This document shows positions 9,284 through 17,374 of a stretch of 64,000 nucleotides of DNA, one piece after another; the stretch's first letter is position 1, and each line of letters starts with the position of its first letter. This stretch comes from UBA3478 sp049596955 (GTDB lineage Bacteria > Bacteroidota > Bacteroidia > Flavobacteriales > Flavobacteriaceae), in contig JBMYMD010000012.1 of NCBI GenBank assembly GCA_049596955.1, positions 3,814-67,813 on the forward strand. The letters run 5' to 3'. The notes below the pieces were generated by a model. That model was not told the DNA's origin, did no database searches, and saw nothing but the letters and a program-made list of their open reading frames with translations. The position numbers were made by a program, and so were the translations under genes.

Positions 9284-10873
9284 TTATTCTGCATATTCAG
9301 AAGTGAAATGAAATTTAATCGAAGGATATTTTTGTTGGGTCATTTGTAGCGAGAAGGAAGAATCTGCTAAAAATACGAGTTGGTTCTGTTTGTCTAGGGC
9401 AAGAAACTTTTGTTTAACCCTTTTAAATTCTTGAAATTCCGGATTGCTTTCATCGGCTTCAATCCAACAAGCCTTGTGCACCGGAAAGTTTTCATAGGTG
9501 CATTTTGCTCCGTACTCGTGTTCTAATCGGTATTGAATAACCTCATATTGTAGGGCACCTACTGTACCAATAATTTTTCGATTGTTGATGTGAAGCGTAA
9601 ATAATTGGGCTACACCTTCATCCATAAGCTGATCAATTCCTTTATTCAACTGTTTGGCTTTCATTGGATCTGCGTTATTGATGTATCGAAAATGCTCGGG
9701 AGAAAAACTCGGGATACCTCTGTAATTTAATATTTCACCAGAGGTTAAGGTGTCACCAATTTTAAAGTTACCAGTATCGTGCAATCCTACAATATCACCG
9801 GCATAAGAGATGTCAATAATCTCTTTTTTTTCTGCGAAAAAAGCATTGGGTGAAGAAAATTTGAGTTTTTTATTATTTCGCACGTGAAGATAGGGCTTGT
9901 TCCTCTCAAAGGTGCCGGATACAATTTTGACAAAAGCTAAGCGGTCTCTGTGTTTGGGGTCCATATTGGCGTGAATCTTAAATACAAACCCAGTGAATTC
10001 TTTTTCACTTGGAATTACTTTGCGTTCCTCGGCATCTTTTGGTAAAGGAGATGGGGCGATTTCAATAAAGCAATCGAGTAATTCTCGTACACCAAAATTG
10101 TTTAAGGCCGAACCAAAAAATACAGGTTGTATATCTCCGCTGAGGTACTCAGCTCTGTCAAAATTGGGGTAAACCTCTTCAACGAGTTCTATATTTTCTC
10201 TTAAATCGGCTGCTGATTGCTCACCGATGTGCTCCTCGAGTTTTGCGTCAGAAAGATTGTCTATCGCGACGGTATCTGCAATGTGTTGCTTTTGATCTGC
10301 ACTAAATAAATTGATGTTTTTTTCATAGAGGTTATAAATTCCCTTAAAATCATAACCCATTCCAATAGGAAAACTCAAAGGGCAAACTTTAAGGTTGAGT
10401 TTTTGCTCTACCTCGTCCAATAAATCAAAAGCATCTTTCCCTTCTCGGTCGAGTTTATTGATAAAAACAATCATAGGAATGTTTCGCATTCGACACACAG
10501 CCACTAATTTTTCAGTTTGCTCTTCTACACCTTTTGCGACGTCTATGACCACAATTACTGAGTCTACCGCAGTTAATGTTCTAAAGGTATCCTCAGCAAA
10601 GTCTTTGTGACCTGGAGTATCTAGGATATTGATCTTTTTTGATCTGTAATTAAACGCTAAAACAGAGGTAGCCACCGAAATCCCTCTTTGACGTTCGATT
10701 TCCATAAAGTCAGAAGTTGCAGTCTTTTTAATTTTATTGCTTTTGACCGCTCCTGCTTCTTGAATTGCACCTCCGAACAAAAGTAATTTTTCAGTGAGGG
10801 TAGTTTTACCAGCATCTGGATGGGAAATGATTCCGAATGTTCTTCTTTTTTCTAATGCAGCGTTTAAATCCAT
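9284..10873 (-). CDS. prfC: Peptide chain release factor 3
   Basis: RF3 is a GTPase that recycles RF1/RF2 from terminating ribosomes. The protein is 529 residues, the usual length. GTPase motifs are G1 (HPDAGKTT, residues 18-25), G3 (DTPGHKDF, about 86-93) and G4 (NKLDREG, about 140). The stretch DFMEIERQRGISV is the EF-G/RF3-type switch I region, and the EDTFRTL block after G3 is typical of RF3 rather than EF-G. The ATG at 10873 fits the family start (MDLNAALEKRRTFGIISHPD). It is transcribed divergently from idi; a TATTTTTG box on its strand lies at 10888-10895, about 15 bases upstream of the start. It ends at the shared terminator with the rpo operon. Confidence 0.97.
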   Translation of the reverse strand: MDLNAALEKRRTFGIISHPDAGKTTLTEKLLLFGGAIQEAGAVKSNKIKKTATSDFMEIERQRGISVATSVLAFNYRSKKINILDTPGHKDFAEDTFRTLTAVDSVIVVIDVAKGVEEQTEKLVAVCRMRNIPMIVFINKLDREGKDAFDLLDEVEQKLNLKVCPLSFPIGMGYDFKGIYNLYEKNINLFSADQKQHIADTVAIDNLSDAKLEEHIGEQSAADLRENIELVEEVYPNFDRAEYLSGDIQPVFFGSALNNFGVRELLDCFIEIAPSPLPKDAEERKVIPSEKEFTGFVFKIHANMDPKHRDRLAFVKIVSGTFERNKPYLHVRNNKKLKFSSPNAFFAEKKEIIDISYAGDIVGLHDTGNFKIGDTLTSGEILNYRGIPSFSPEHFRYINNADPMKAKQLNKGIDQLMDEGVAQLFTLHINNRKIIGTVGALQYEVIQYRLEHEYGAKCTYENFPVHKACWIEADESNPEFQEFKRVKQKFLALDKQNQLVFLADSSFSLQMTQQKYPSIKFHFTSEYAE

Positions 10874-10887
10874 TTCGGTATTTTATG

Positions 10888-10895
10888 CAAAAATA
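10888..10895 (-). promoter_or_regulatory. Putative -7 box of prfC
   Basis: On the minus strand the bases read TATTTTTG, a match to the Bacteroidota -7 consensus TAnnTTTG, 15 bases before the prfC ATG. I see no TTG/TTTG element at the right distance upstream, so only the -7 half is supported. Confidence 0.5.
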
Positions 10896-10949
10896 GATGT
10901 TCCTTTCGGTTAAGCGTATTTTTTCAATGGGAATGATAAGTCGATTGTC

Positions 10950-10957
10950 TATTTTTG
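10950..10957 (+). promoter_or_regulatory. Putative -7 box of idi
   Basis: TATTTTTG matches TAnnTTTG and ends only four bases before the idi ATG at 10962. If transcription starts at the usual distance the message would be leaderless or nearly so. No convincing -33 element is visible. Confidence 0.5.
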
Positions 10958-10961
10958 TAAT

Positions 10962-11495
10962 ATGAGCGAAGAAAAAGTTTTATTGGTCAATGAAAAAGAT
11001 GAAATTTTGGGAACAATGCCCAAAATGGAGGCGCATGAAAAAGCTGTTCTGCATCGTGCTTTTTCGGTATTCGTTATGAATAAAAAGGGGCAGTTGTTAC
11101 TTCAGCAAAGGGCAGCTCACAAATACCATTCTCCACTTTTATGGACTAATACGTGTTGTTCTCATCAAAGAGAGGGCGAAACCAACCTCACTGCAGGAGC
11201 TAGACGCTTAGAAGAAGAAATGGGAATGCAAACTGAACTTAAAGAGTTGTTCTGGTTTATCTATAAGGCCCCTTTTGACAATGGTCTTACCGAACATGAA
11301 TTGGATCACGTAATGATCGGTTATTCTGATACTCTTCCTCAAATCAATAAAGAAGAAGTAGAAGACTTCAAGTACATGGACTTGGATGAGGTCGATCGAG
11401 ACATTAAGAATAATCCCAATCTCTACACCGCATGGTTCAAAATCATTTTTGAGCGTTTTTACGATCATTTAAAGGCCAATCAACATGAAAACTAA
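10962..11495 (+). CDS. idi: Isopentenyl-diphosphate delta-isomerase (type 1)
   Basis: Interconverts IPP and DMAPP, the five-carbon units for menaquinone, undecaprenyl phosphate and the carotenoids made by the crt cluster 32 kb away. It is a 177-residue Nudix-fold protein with the type 1 signature: TNTCCSHQREGE around the catalytic cysteine (Cys66 by alignment with WTNSVCGHP of E. coli Idi), the Nudix-like helix GARRLEEEMGM, and the acidic DNGLTEHELDHV segment that supplies the metal and catalytic glutamate. The last 11 bases overlap the start of the next gene, implying coupled translation. Type 1 Idi is metal-dependent and needs no flavin. Confidence 0.96.
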   Translation: MSEEKVLLVNEKDEILGTMPKMEAHEKAVLHRAFSVFVMNKKGQLLLQQRAAHKYHSPLLWTNTCCSHQREGETNLTAGARRLEEEMGMQTELKELFWFIYKAPFDNGLTEHELDHVMIGYSDTLPQINKEEVEDFKYMDLDEVDRDIKNNPNLYTAWFKIIFERFYDHLKANQHEN

Positions 11496-11895
11496 AGTCA
11501 GTCGCCGCGCACATTTCAACGCTGCACATCGCTTACACAATCCCAATTGGAGTGATGAGAGAAACAAAGAGGTATTCGGTCTTTGTAATAATCCAAACTA
11601 TCACGGACATAATTACGATTTAATCGTTAGTGTTATCGGCGAAGTAGATCCCGAAACGGGTTATCTCATGGATATGAAAATCTTGAAAGATTTGATTAAA
11701 TCTGAGGTTGAAAATCACTTAGATCACAAGAATTTAAATCGAGATGTATCTGATTTTGCATCATTGATTCCAACAGCTGAAAATATTGCAATGGTCATAT
11801 ATAATCGACTACGTCCGCATATTGATTCGAGTAAAGAAATCGAAGTAGTCTTATATGAAACACCGAGAAACTTTGTTACTTTTCCTGCTAAGTGA
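11485..11895 (+). CDS. 6-pyruvoyl-tetrahydropterin synthase / QueD family
   Basis: A 136-residue T-fold enzyme acting on 7,8-dihydroneopterin triphosphate. Visible features are the zinc ligands (AAHRL and YHGHNY), the catalytic cysteine in the CNNPNYHGH motif, and the PTAENIA stretch near the C terminus. Family members make either 6-pyruvoyl-tetrahydropterin (biopterin pathway) or 6-carboxy-tetrahydropterin (QueD, queuosine precursor); sequence alone does not settle which. A pterin-4a-carbinolamine dehydratase gene 1 kb away would favour biopterin use, while tgt at 54.7 kb shows the cell also makes queuosine. It overlaps idi by 11 bases, and its TGA overlaps the manA ATG (TGATG). Confidence 0.9.
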   Translation: MKTKVSRRAHFNAAHRLHNPNWSDERNKEVFGLCNNPNYHGHNYDLIVSVIGEVDPETGYLMDMKILKDLIKSEVENHLDHKNLNRDVSDFASLIPTAENIAMVIYNRLRPHIDSSKEIEVVLYETPRNFVTFPAK

Positions 11896-12863
11896 TGTAT
11901 CGAAGTCCCTTAAAATTCCAACCAATTTATAAAGAACGTCTCTGGGGAGGTGAAAAGTTAAAAACGTCCTTAGATAAACAATACAGCGCAAGTGGTATTG
12001 GAGAGAGTTGGGAAATATCAGCTGTAAAAGGGGATGTTTCCCAGGTAATTGAAGGACCCTATAGCGGAAAGAAACTCGATGTATTAATTGAAGATTTTGG
12101 TCCAGAACTACTAGGTTTTTCCGTTGTCAACCGGTTTGGTTCTGATTTTCCAATTCTAATCAAATACATTGACGCCAAGCTGGATTTGTCTATACAAGTT
12201 CATCCAAGCGACGAATTGGCAGCTCAAAGACATCAATCTTTTGGTAAAAATGAGATGTGGTTTATTATGGATCACGACCCAAATGCCAATTTAATTTTAG
12301 GTTTTCAAGAGGATTGCTCTAAAAAATCCTATCAAAAGGCTTTAGAAGAGAAAAAGCTCAGCACATTACTCAATTATACACCTGTGAATAAAGGAGATGC
12401 CTTTATGATTGAAACAGGGACAATGCACGCCATAGGAGCAGGAATATTATTGGCTGAAATTCAACAGACTTCAGATATTACCTATCGCGTTTATGACTTC
12501 GATCGCAGAGATAAAAATGGAAATTTAAGAGAATTGCATACAGAATTAGCACTTGATGCAATTAATTACAAGGCCAAAACAGATTATAAAAAGAGCTATA
12601 AACGTGAACGTAATACCTCAAATCAGCTCATACACAATGAGTATTTTAAAACCAACTTCCTTCCTGTACATCAAAAGATGGACATCAAAATAGCAGGTAG
12701 AGACAGTTTTAGCATTTACATGTGTATAGAAGGAGAAGTTGTACTTCGAACAGAAGATGGGCAAATGCATATGAAGAGAGGGGAGACCCTGATGATTCCC
12801 GCATGTTGTGAACAACTCGAATTACAATCTTCTGGAGCCGAATTACTTGAAATTTTCATCTAG
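11895..12863 (+). CDS. manA: Mannose-6-phosphate isomerase, class I
   Basis: Interconverts mannose-6-P and fructose-6-P, supplying mannose for surface polysaccharides. The protein is 322 residues, the short form common in Bacteroidota and Firmicutes. Zinc ligands are recognisable in order: Gln and His in IQVHPSDE, Glu in KNEMWF, and His in GTMHAIG; the arginine of QTSDITYRVYDFDR completes the active site. The start is taken as the ATG at 11895, which shares one base with the queD stop (TGATG); a GTG one codon earlier is a less likely alternative. The 3' end overlaps the convergent dehydratase gene by 21 bases. Confidence 0.94.
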   Translation: MYRSPLKFQPIYKERLWGGEKLKTSLDKQYSASGIGESWEISAVKGDVSQVIEGPYSGKKLDVLIEDFGPELLGFSVVNRFGSDFPILIKYIDAKLDLSIQVHPSDELAAQRHQSFGKNEMWFIMDHDPNANLILGFQEDCSKKSYQKALEEKKLSTLLNYTPVNKGDAFMIETGTMHAIGAGILLAEIQQTSDITYRVYDFDRRDKNGNLRELHTELALDAINYKAKTDYKKSYKRERNTSNQLIHNEYFKTNFLPVHQKMDIKIAGRDSFSIYMCIEGEVVLRTEDGQMHMKRGETLMIPACCEQLELQSSGAELLEIFI

Positions 12864-13097
12864 TTCGTCAATCGCTTTAGCCAATTTCCAATCTAGATCG
12901 GTTATGGCATTTTCATCATGTGTCCACAGCTCTAGAATGACCTGATTATAGATGTTGATTATTTTGGGATGATGATTGTGCTGTTCCGCAATTTGTGCAA
13001 CCTTATTTATATAAGCAACGGCCATTTTAAAATTTCTGAAATTCAATTCTTTGCGTAAACGACCTTGCTCTTCTCTCCATCCTTTAGAAGTACTCAT
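12843..13097 (-). CDS. Pterin-4a-carbinolamine dehydratase family protein
   Basis: An 84-residue protein of the PCD/DCoH family, which dehydrates 4a-hydroxytetrahydropterin after aromatic amino acid hydroxylation. The family motif is clear: AEQHNHHPKI with the catalytic His pair, followed by an aromatic-rich strand (IYNQVILELWTHD) and the AITDLDWKLA helix. It is slightly shorter than typical members because the first helix is trimmed. It converges on manA with 21 overlapping bases. The nearby PTPS/QueD gene suggests local grouping of pterin genes; no aromatic hydroxylase is in the window, so the physiological substrate is open. Confidence 0.9.
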   Translation of the reverse strand: MSTSKGWREEQGRLRKELNFRNFKMAVAYINKVAQIAEQHNHHPKIINIYNQVILELWTHDENAITDLDWKLAKAIDELDENFK

Positions 13098-13155
13098 ACT
13101 TGAAAATATAGGGGGTTAATACTTATATTCTGCGTCTTAAAATTTACTAAAAGAG

Positions 13156-13186
13156 TTTTGCTTTCGCGAATGAATCAATACTTTTA
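13156..13186 (+). promoter_or_regulatory. Putative promoter of the 88-residue gene
   Basis: TTTG (13157-13160) and TACTTTTA (13179-13186) are 18 bases apart, resembling the Bacteroidota pattern with one mismatch in the last base of the -7 box. The ATG follows 17 bases later. Confidence 0.4.
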
Positions 13187-13203
13187 CACCAAAATTTAGG
13201 CTT

Positions 13204-13470
13204 ATGGCTAATGTTAGAAATTTAAAAAAGGAAATTAATTACGTTCTTGGGGATATTATTGAACAAATATATCAGTGGGAAAAACAGTCTTCTAATACCA
13301 ATTCAGAAGAAGGCACGGCTCTTATCGACGAGTGTATTTCGCTATTCGATGAGCTCATGGCCATGGTGAACCAAAAGTCAGCGCAATCTCCTAAGGAGCA
13401 TTATAAAGCAGTTAGAGTAGCCTTAGCTGAGAAATCTGCAGCAATCGAAACGAAGCTAGCCAAGCTTTAA
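13204..13470 (+). CDS. Conserved hypothetical protein (88 residues)
   Basis: I do not recognise a named family. The product is small, soluble and predicted largely alpha-helical, with two helical segments around a short polar linker (KQSSNTNSEEGT) and a lysine-rich second half. There are no cysteines apart from one, no signal peptide and no membrane segment. A plausible promoter lies upstream. The gene stands alone, oriented toward the DUF4369 lipoprotein gene, and the two share four bases at their 3' ends. Proteins of this kind are found in flavobacterial genomes, but I can infer no function. Confidence 0.75.
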   Translation: MANVRNLKKEINYVLGDIIEQIYQWEKQSSNTNSEEGTALIDECISLFDELMAMVNQKSAQSPKEHYKAVRVALAEKSAAIETKLAKL

Positions 13471-14144
13471 TTACTCAGCAAAGCTTTTAGCGACTCCCCC
13501 ATAGGACTATTTTTGATATCATCTGTCAGTGATTGATAAACTGAATCTTTCCATTTGGGAGCCAACCCATCTCCGTCGTAAACAATACTGTAGGGAGCAA
13601 GTATGCTGTTGTTCTGGTTGAGTGCAAAGTTTAAAACATACAAAAACTTTCTTCGCTCATTGCTAGCCGCGAGAGTAGATATTGAATCGATTTTTGTAGC
13701 ATAGTCAGGGTCTATGCTCAATTGTAAAAGTTCTATATCTCTCTTTGAAAAGGAGGTCAATACCTCTTGATAGATGCGGTATATAGAATCTGTATTTGAA
13801 CCTTTTACTTGGGCGTCATTTTCAAAAGCCTCACGGGTAGATCTAATGCTCATCTGCCCTTGTTCTGCAAAAAATAATAACCTGTCGTTAAATGCATTCT
13901 CATCGTTTTTGTCCAGATGTAAGTACAGCATTTGAGGTTGGTCTAAAGCTACGTCGAATTCTATTTGCTTGTTACCCCGAACTTCTATAGAGTCTAGTTG
14001 TACTAAAACAGTGTCTTGTATCGATTCGATATAAAGCGTGCCCTTCTTTAGGCCATCTACTTTTACCTGAAGGTTTAGCCCTTTATTTTGTTGACAAGCT
14101 GTCATTAAAACGCCAGCTACTATAATTAAAATGTATTTTCTCAT
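13467..14144 (-). CDS. DUF4369-like lipoprotein
   Basis: A 225-residue putative lipoprotein. The start at 14144 gives a clean lipoprotein signal (MRKYILIIVAGVLMTAC, lipid-bearing Cys17); an upstream in-frame ATG would place ten polar residues ahead of the signal and is rejected. The mature N-terminal part (LQVKVDGLKKGTLYIESIQD ... VQLDSIEVRG) reads like the beta-sandwich DUF4369 domain often found in front of thioredoxin-like domains in Bacteroidota; here no thioredoxin domain or CxxC follows, only a helical tail. It is the last gene of a four-gene minus-strand operon. Role unknown, probably envelope-related. Confidence 0.78.
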   Translation of the reverse strand: MRKYILIIVAGVLMTACQQNKGLNLQVKVDGLKKGTLYIESIQDTVLVQLDSIEVRGNKQIEFDVALDQPQMLYLHLDKNDENAFNDRLLFFAEQGQMSIRSTREAFENDAQVKGSNTDSIYRIYQEVLTSFSKRDIELLQLSIDPDYATKIDSISTLAASNERRKFLYVLNFALNQNNSILAPYSIVYDGDGLAPKWKDSVYQSLTDDIKNSPMGESLKALLSN

Positions 14145-14180
14145 AGGTGTAAATTCCAAACGCGAATATCGCAAACTTTA

Positions 14181-15434
14181 TCAGATGGTACTTGCTATTT
14201 CCATTAAAATAGCGCAAAAATAAGCTCCGGCTGTTCCCACTACATAACCAAAAACTGCCAATAAGATGCCTACCGAACTCAGAGAGGGGTGAAACTCAGC
14301 AGCAATAACTGGAGCAGAAGCTGCTCCTCCAACATTGGCTTGACTTCCCACAGCTAAAAAGAAAAAAGGAGATTTTGTCAATTTTGCAACGAGGATAAGC
14401 AGGGCAGCGTGAATACAGATCCAAATAAAGCCAATTAAAAGTAATCCAGGGTTTTCAAGTATTTTACTCAGATCCATTTGCATTCCTATGGTGGCCACAA
14501 GAATGTAAATGAAAACACCTCCGATTTTACTTGCACCAACACCCTCATAACTTTTGAAACGACTAAAAGAAAGTGCAATTCCAAAAACAGTGGCAATCAC
14601 AACCATCCATAAAAAATTACTCTTGAGGGATTCAAAAATTCCCAAAGAGGAATCTTCGTTAATCATAAGTGCCATAAGATCTACAACTAGGGGTGCAAAG
14701 AAATGTGCTGTTCCCACTCCCAAAAATGCAATACCGGTTAAAATAACCCAGTCTGATGTTTGAGGCGTACGATTCACTTTTTGACTAAACTGAGAAACCT
14801 TTTCAATGAGAGATTGAATTTGTGAGGTGTCTGCTTTGAGCCATCGGTCAATGCGCTCGGCTTTACCTACTCCAAAAAGTAATATGGCCAACCAAATATT
14901 AGCCATTAAAATATCTACAAGTACCATAGATCCGTATTTGCTCGGGGTGTACTGAAATACTTCGAGCATTGTAGCCTGATTAGCTCCTCCTCCAATCCAG
15001 CTTCCGGCAATAGTTGCTAATCCTCTCCAAATTGCATCAAACCCTACACCGTCAACTGCTGAAGGTAAAATTATACTGACAATCATAAGGGCAATGGGTC
15101 CTCCGATGATGATGCCAAAAGTTCCTGTAAAAAACATGAGCAAAGCCTTTGGTCCAAGACGCGCTATTTTTTTTAAATCAATACTTAAGGTCATTAGAAT
15201 GAGGGCTGCGGGAAGCAGGTATCTCGAGCTGACAAAGTAAAGCTTAGACTCATCAATGGCGATTATTTTTAGATTGACTAAAAGTGCAGGTAATAAATAA
15301 CAGAGCAGTAGGGTAGGTACTACTCCATAAAGTTTTTTCCAAAAGGGATGTTGACTTTGTGCACTTAAAAAGACAAAAGCCAAACAAAAGGTTATGATAC
15401 CAAAAATTACAGTGTCGTTTACTATGGGAAACAT
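14181..15434 (-). CDS. DUF819 family integral membrane protein
   Basis: A 417-residue polytopic inner-membrane protein with roughly ten to twelve hydrophobic segments, of the DUF819 (YjcL-like) family. It carries family features such as the Gly-rich re-entrant stretch SWIGGGANQATM and the C-terminal SQANVGGAASAPVIAAEF motif, which repeat in the two halves and suggest a transporter built from an inverted repeat. Substrate unknown. It lies five bases after the alpha/beta hydrolase gene and 36 bases before the lipoprotein gene, in one operon, so it may move a product or substrate of that secreted hydrolase; this is inference. Confidence 0.86.
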   Translation of the reverse strand: MFPIVNDTVIFGIITFCLAFVFLSAQSQHPFWKKLYGVVPTLLLCYLLPALLVNLKIIAIDESKLYFVSSRYLLPAALILMTLSIDLKKIARLGPKALLMFFTGTFGIIIGGPIALMIVSIILPSAVDGVGFDAIWRGLATIAGSWIGGGANQATMLEVFQYTPSKYGSMVLVDILMANIWLAILLFGVGKAERIDRWLKADTSQIQSLIEKVSQFSQKVNRTPQTSDWVILTGIAFLGVGTAHFFAPLVVDLMALMINEDSSLGIFESLKSNFLWMVVIATVFGIALSFSRFKSYEGVGASKIGGVFIYILVATIGMQMDLSKILENPGLLLIGFIWICIHAALLILVAKLTKSPFFFLAVGSQANVGGAASAPVIAAEFHPSLSSVGILLAVFGYVVGTAGAYFCAILMEIASTI

Positions 15435-15439
15435 AAGTT

Positions 15440-16387
15440 TTAATATTGGTTAAGGTGAGCAACAAGAATATTTACCAACTCAGTGTGCACTTGAAAATCA
15501 TCGTTTTGATAGGATTTTAGATTATCTGACTCTTGGTCTAATTGTTTTAAAACATGGTTCATACTTTCGATAACTAGGTGCTTTCCATTTTTGGTATTTT
15601 GAGCCAACTTTTGGGCATCAGTTGAAGGCACTTGACTGTCATATCCACCACCAATGGCCAAAAATGGAACTTCAATCTTGGCAATGGTTTTTGAGGGGTT
15701 GTACTGCATCCAAGAGTAAAAAAAGGATTGATTCTCTTTTCTAAATACGGAGACAAGAAAGGGATTAATCTCTTTAATTTGTTGAGTTTCCATGAGTTCA
15801 TTAACGTGGTTTTGGGCGATCTTTCCCAAGCCTTCGTTCTGAGCACTAACTTGATCTACAATCACTTTTCCAATGCCATCCGCAGGTCCACAAAGGGATA
15901 TAAAACTTTTGACATTTAGGTCACTTTCTGTAAGGGCTAGTGCAGCCACAAGAGAACCTTGACTATGACCGATTAAATGTATTCCACTGATGCGCTCATC
16001 TTTTTCAAATGCTTTTACAACAATTCGCAGGTCATCGACATAGTCTGTGAATTGAATTCCTGTAAGGTGTTCCCGGTTGTTGAGGTTAGCCGTTCGCTTG
16101 TCATAACGCAAAACTCCAATGCCTTCCTTGTTGAGTTCTGCACTGAGTTGTTTGATGTAAGCAGGTTGAATGAATTGTCCCTGATTGCCATCTCTGTCAA
16201 TATTTCCTGAGCCGTGCACATAGACAACCACTTCAAATGTGCTGCTGTCTTTGGGAAGGTCCAATTGTCCGAGTAATTGAATCTCTTCATTGTAGAGCTC
16301 AAAGGGTTCGTTTTGCACCGTCTCCTGAGCAAAAAGAGTATATAGTCCACCCAGCACCAATAACAATAAAGAGGTGTGTATTTTCAT
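15440..16387 (-). CDS. Secreted alpha/beta hydrolase
   Basis: A 315-residue protein with an N-terminal signal peptide (MKIHTSLLLLVLGGLYTLFAQ). The alpha/beta-hydrolase fold is clear: an oxyanion loop region VVYVHGSGNIDRDGN, the nucleophile elbow GHSQGS (about residue 148), a late acidic strand (AIGGGYDSQVPSTDA) and a C-terminal histidine in MNHVLK. It resembles periplasmic serine esterases and acyl-peptide-hydrolase-like proteins; the substrate cannot be read from the sequence. It follows the SPFH gene after 13 bases and precedes the DUF819 gene by five, in a tight operon. Confidence 0.88.
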   Translation of the reverse strand: MKIHTSLLLLVLGGLYTLFAQETVQNEPFELYNEEIQLLGQLDLPKDSSTFEVVVYVHGSGNIDRDGNQGQFIQPAYIKQLSAELNKEGIGVLRYDKRTANLNNREHLTGIQFTDYVDDLRIVVKAFEKDERISGIHLIGHSQGSLVAALALTESDLNVKSFISLCGPADGIGKVIVDQVSAQNEGLGKIAQNHVNELMETQQIKEINPFLVSVFRKENQSFFYSWMQYNPSKTIAKIEVPFLAIGGGYDSQVPSTDAQKLAQNTKNGKHLVIESMNHVLKQLDQESDNLKSYQNDDFQVHTELVNILVAHLNQY

Positions 16388-16400
16388 CAGTGCAAATTGA

Positions 16401-17273
16401 TTATGTCGTGGTATTTACAATAGGTGCGGCATCTTTATCAGAACATAAGACTACCATAAGATTACTCACCATTGATGCTTTTGTTTTCTCGTCGAGTTTG
16501 ACTACTTCTTTTTCGCTGAGTTCTTGTAAGGCCATTTCAACCATTCCCACTGCTCCTTCAACTATCTTATGTCTTGCAGCTACAATAGCTGTGGCTTGCT
16601 GCCTTTTAAGCATGGCGTTTGCGATTTCTTGAGCATAGGCCAAATAACCAATACGTGCCTCTAAAACTTCTATGCCTGCCATACTAAGACGCTCTTGAAT
16701 TTCTTTTTCTAGTGCTTCACTGACCTCGTTAATACTCGATCGAAGCGTAACTTGGTCGTCTTCTGTACCGTCTTCAAAATTGTCATAGGGATACATACTC
16801 GCTAATTTTCGCACTGCCGCATCGGTCTGCACGCGAACGAAATTTTTATAGTCGTCTACCTCAAAGCTTGCTAGGTAGGTGTCTGTTACTCTCCACACAA
16901 GAATTGTGCTGATCATAATAGGGTTTCCTATTTTGTCATTCACTTTCAAGCGCTCACTGTCGAAATTACTTGCACGCAATGAGATTTTTCTCTTGGCGTA
17001 AAAAGGATTAACCCAATACAGGCCATTTTTTTTGACTGTTCCTTTGTATTTACCAAAGAGCAGTAACACTTTAGCTGTATTTGGATTAATCAATATTGTA
17101 CCTGTAATCATGAACAATCCAAAAACGAATGACAATATATAAAGTGCATCTCTAAATGTAATGACTTGATAAATGGAATACCCCATAATGGATAGGCATA
17201 AAAACACCATGATATAACCAGAGATAGGTCGTTTTGTCTTTTCAAATTTTGAATTCTTGGCTTGGTCTTTCAT
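16401..17273 (-). CDS. SPFH/Band 7 domain membrane protein
   Basis: A 290-residue stomatin/prohibitin-type protein. After a polar N-terminus come two hydrophobic segments (about residues 17-62), then the SPFH core, with the characteristic VQTDAAVRKLASMYPYDNFED and a long helix (EALEKEIQERLSMAGIEVLEARIGYLAYAQEIANAMLKRQQA) typical of the family's coiled-coil region. Such proteins form oligomeric membrane scaffolds. It is the first gene of the SPFH-hydrolase-DUF819-DUF4369 operon, transcribed away from the nuclease gene. The partner it scaffolds is unknown. Confidence 0.92.
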   Translation of the reverse strand: MKDQAKNSKFEKTKRPISGYIMVFLCLSIMGYSIYQVITFRDALYILSFVFGLFMITGTILINPNTAKVLLLFGKYKGTVKKNGLYWVNPFYAKRKISLRASNFDSERLKVNDKIGNPIMISTILVWRVTDTYLASFEVDDYKNFVRVQTDAAVRKLASMYPYDNFEDGTEDDQVTLRSSINEVSEALEKEIQERLSMAGIEVLEARIGYLAYAQEIANAMLKRQQATAIVAARHKIVEGAVGMVEMALQELSEKEVVKLDEKTKASMVSNLMVVLCSDKDAAPIVNTTT

Positions 17274-17351
17274 TTTGATTTGTTTTATGGCTATAAGGTA
17301 GTAATTTTTAAGTTTTAGCAGAACTCTAAGATGTGGTCAAATGAATCGATG

Positions 17352-17359
17352 TATTTTTG
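17352..17359 (+). promoter_or_regulatory. Putative -7 box of the S1/P1 nuclease gene
   Basis: TATTTTTG matches TAnnTTTG and lies 15 bases before the ATG. No clear TTG at the expected upstream distance. Confidence 0.45.
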
Positions 17360-17374
17360 TAGAAAATACTGAAG

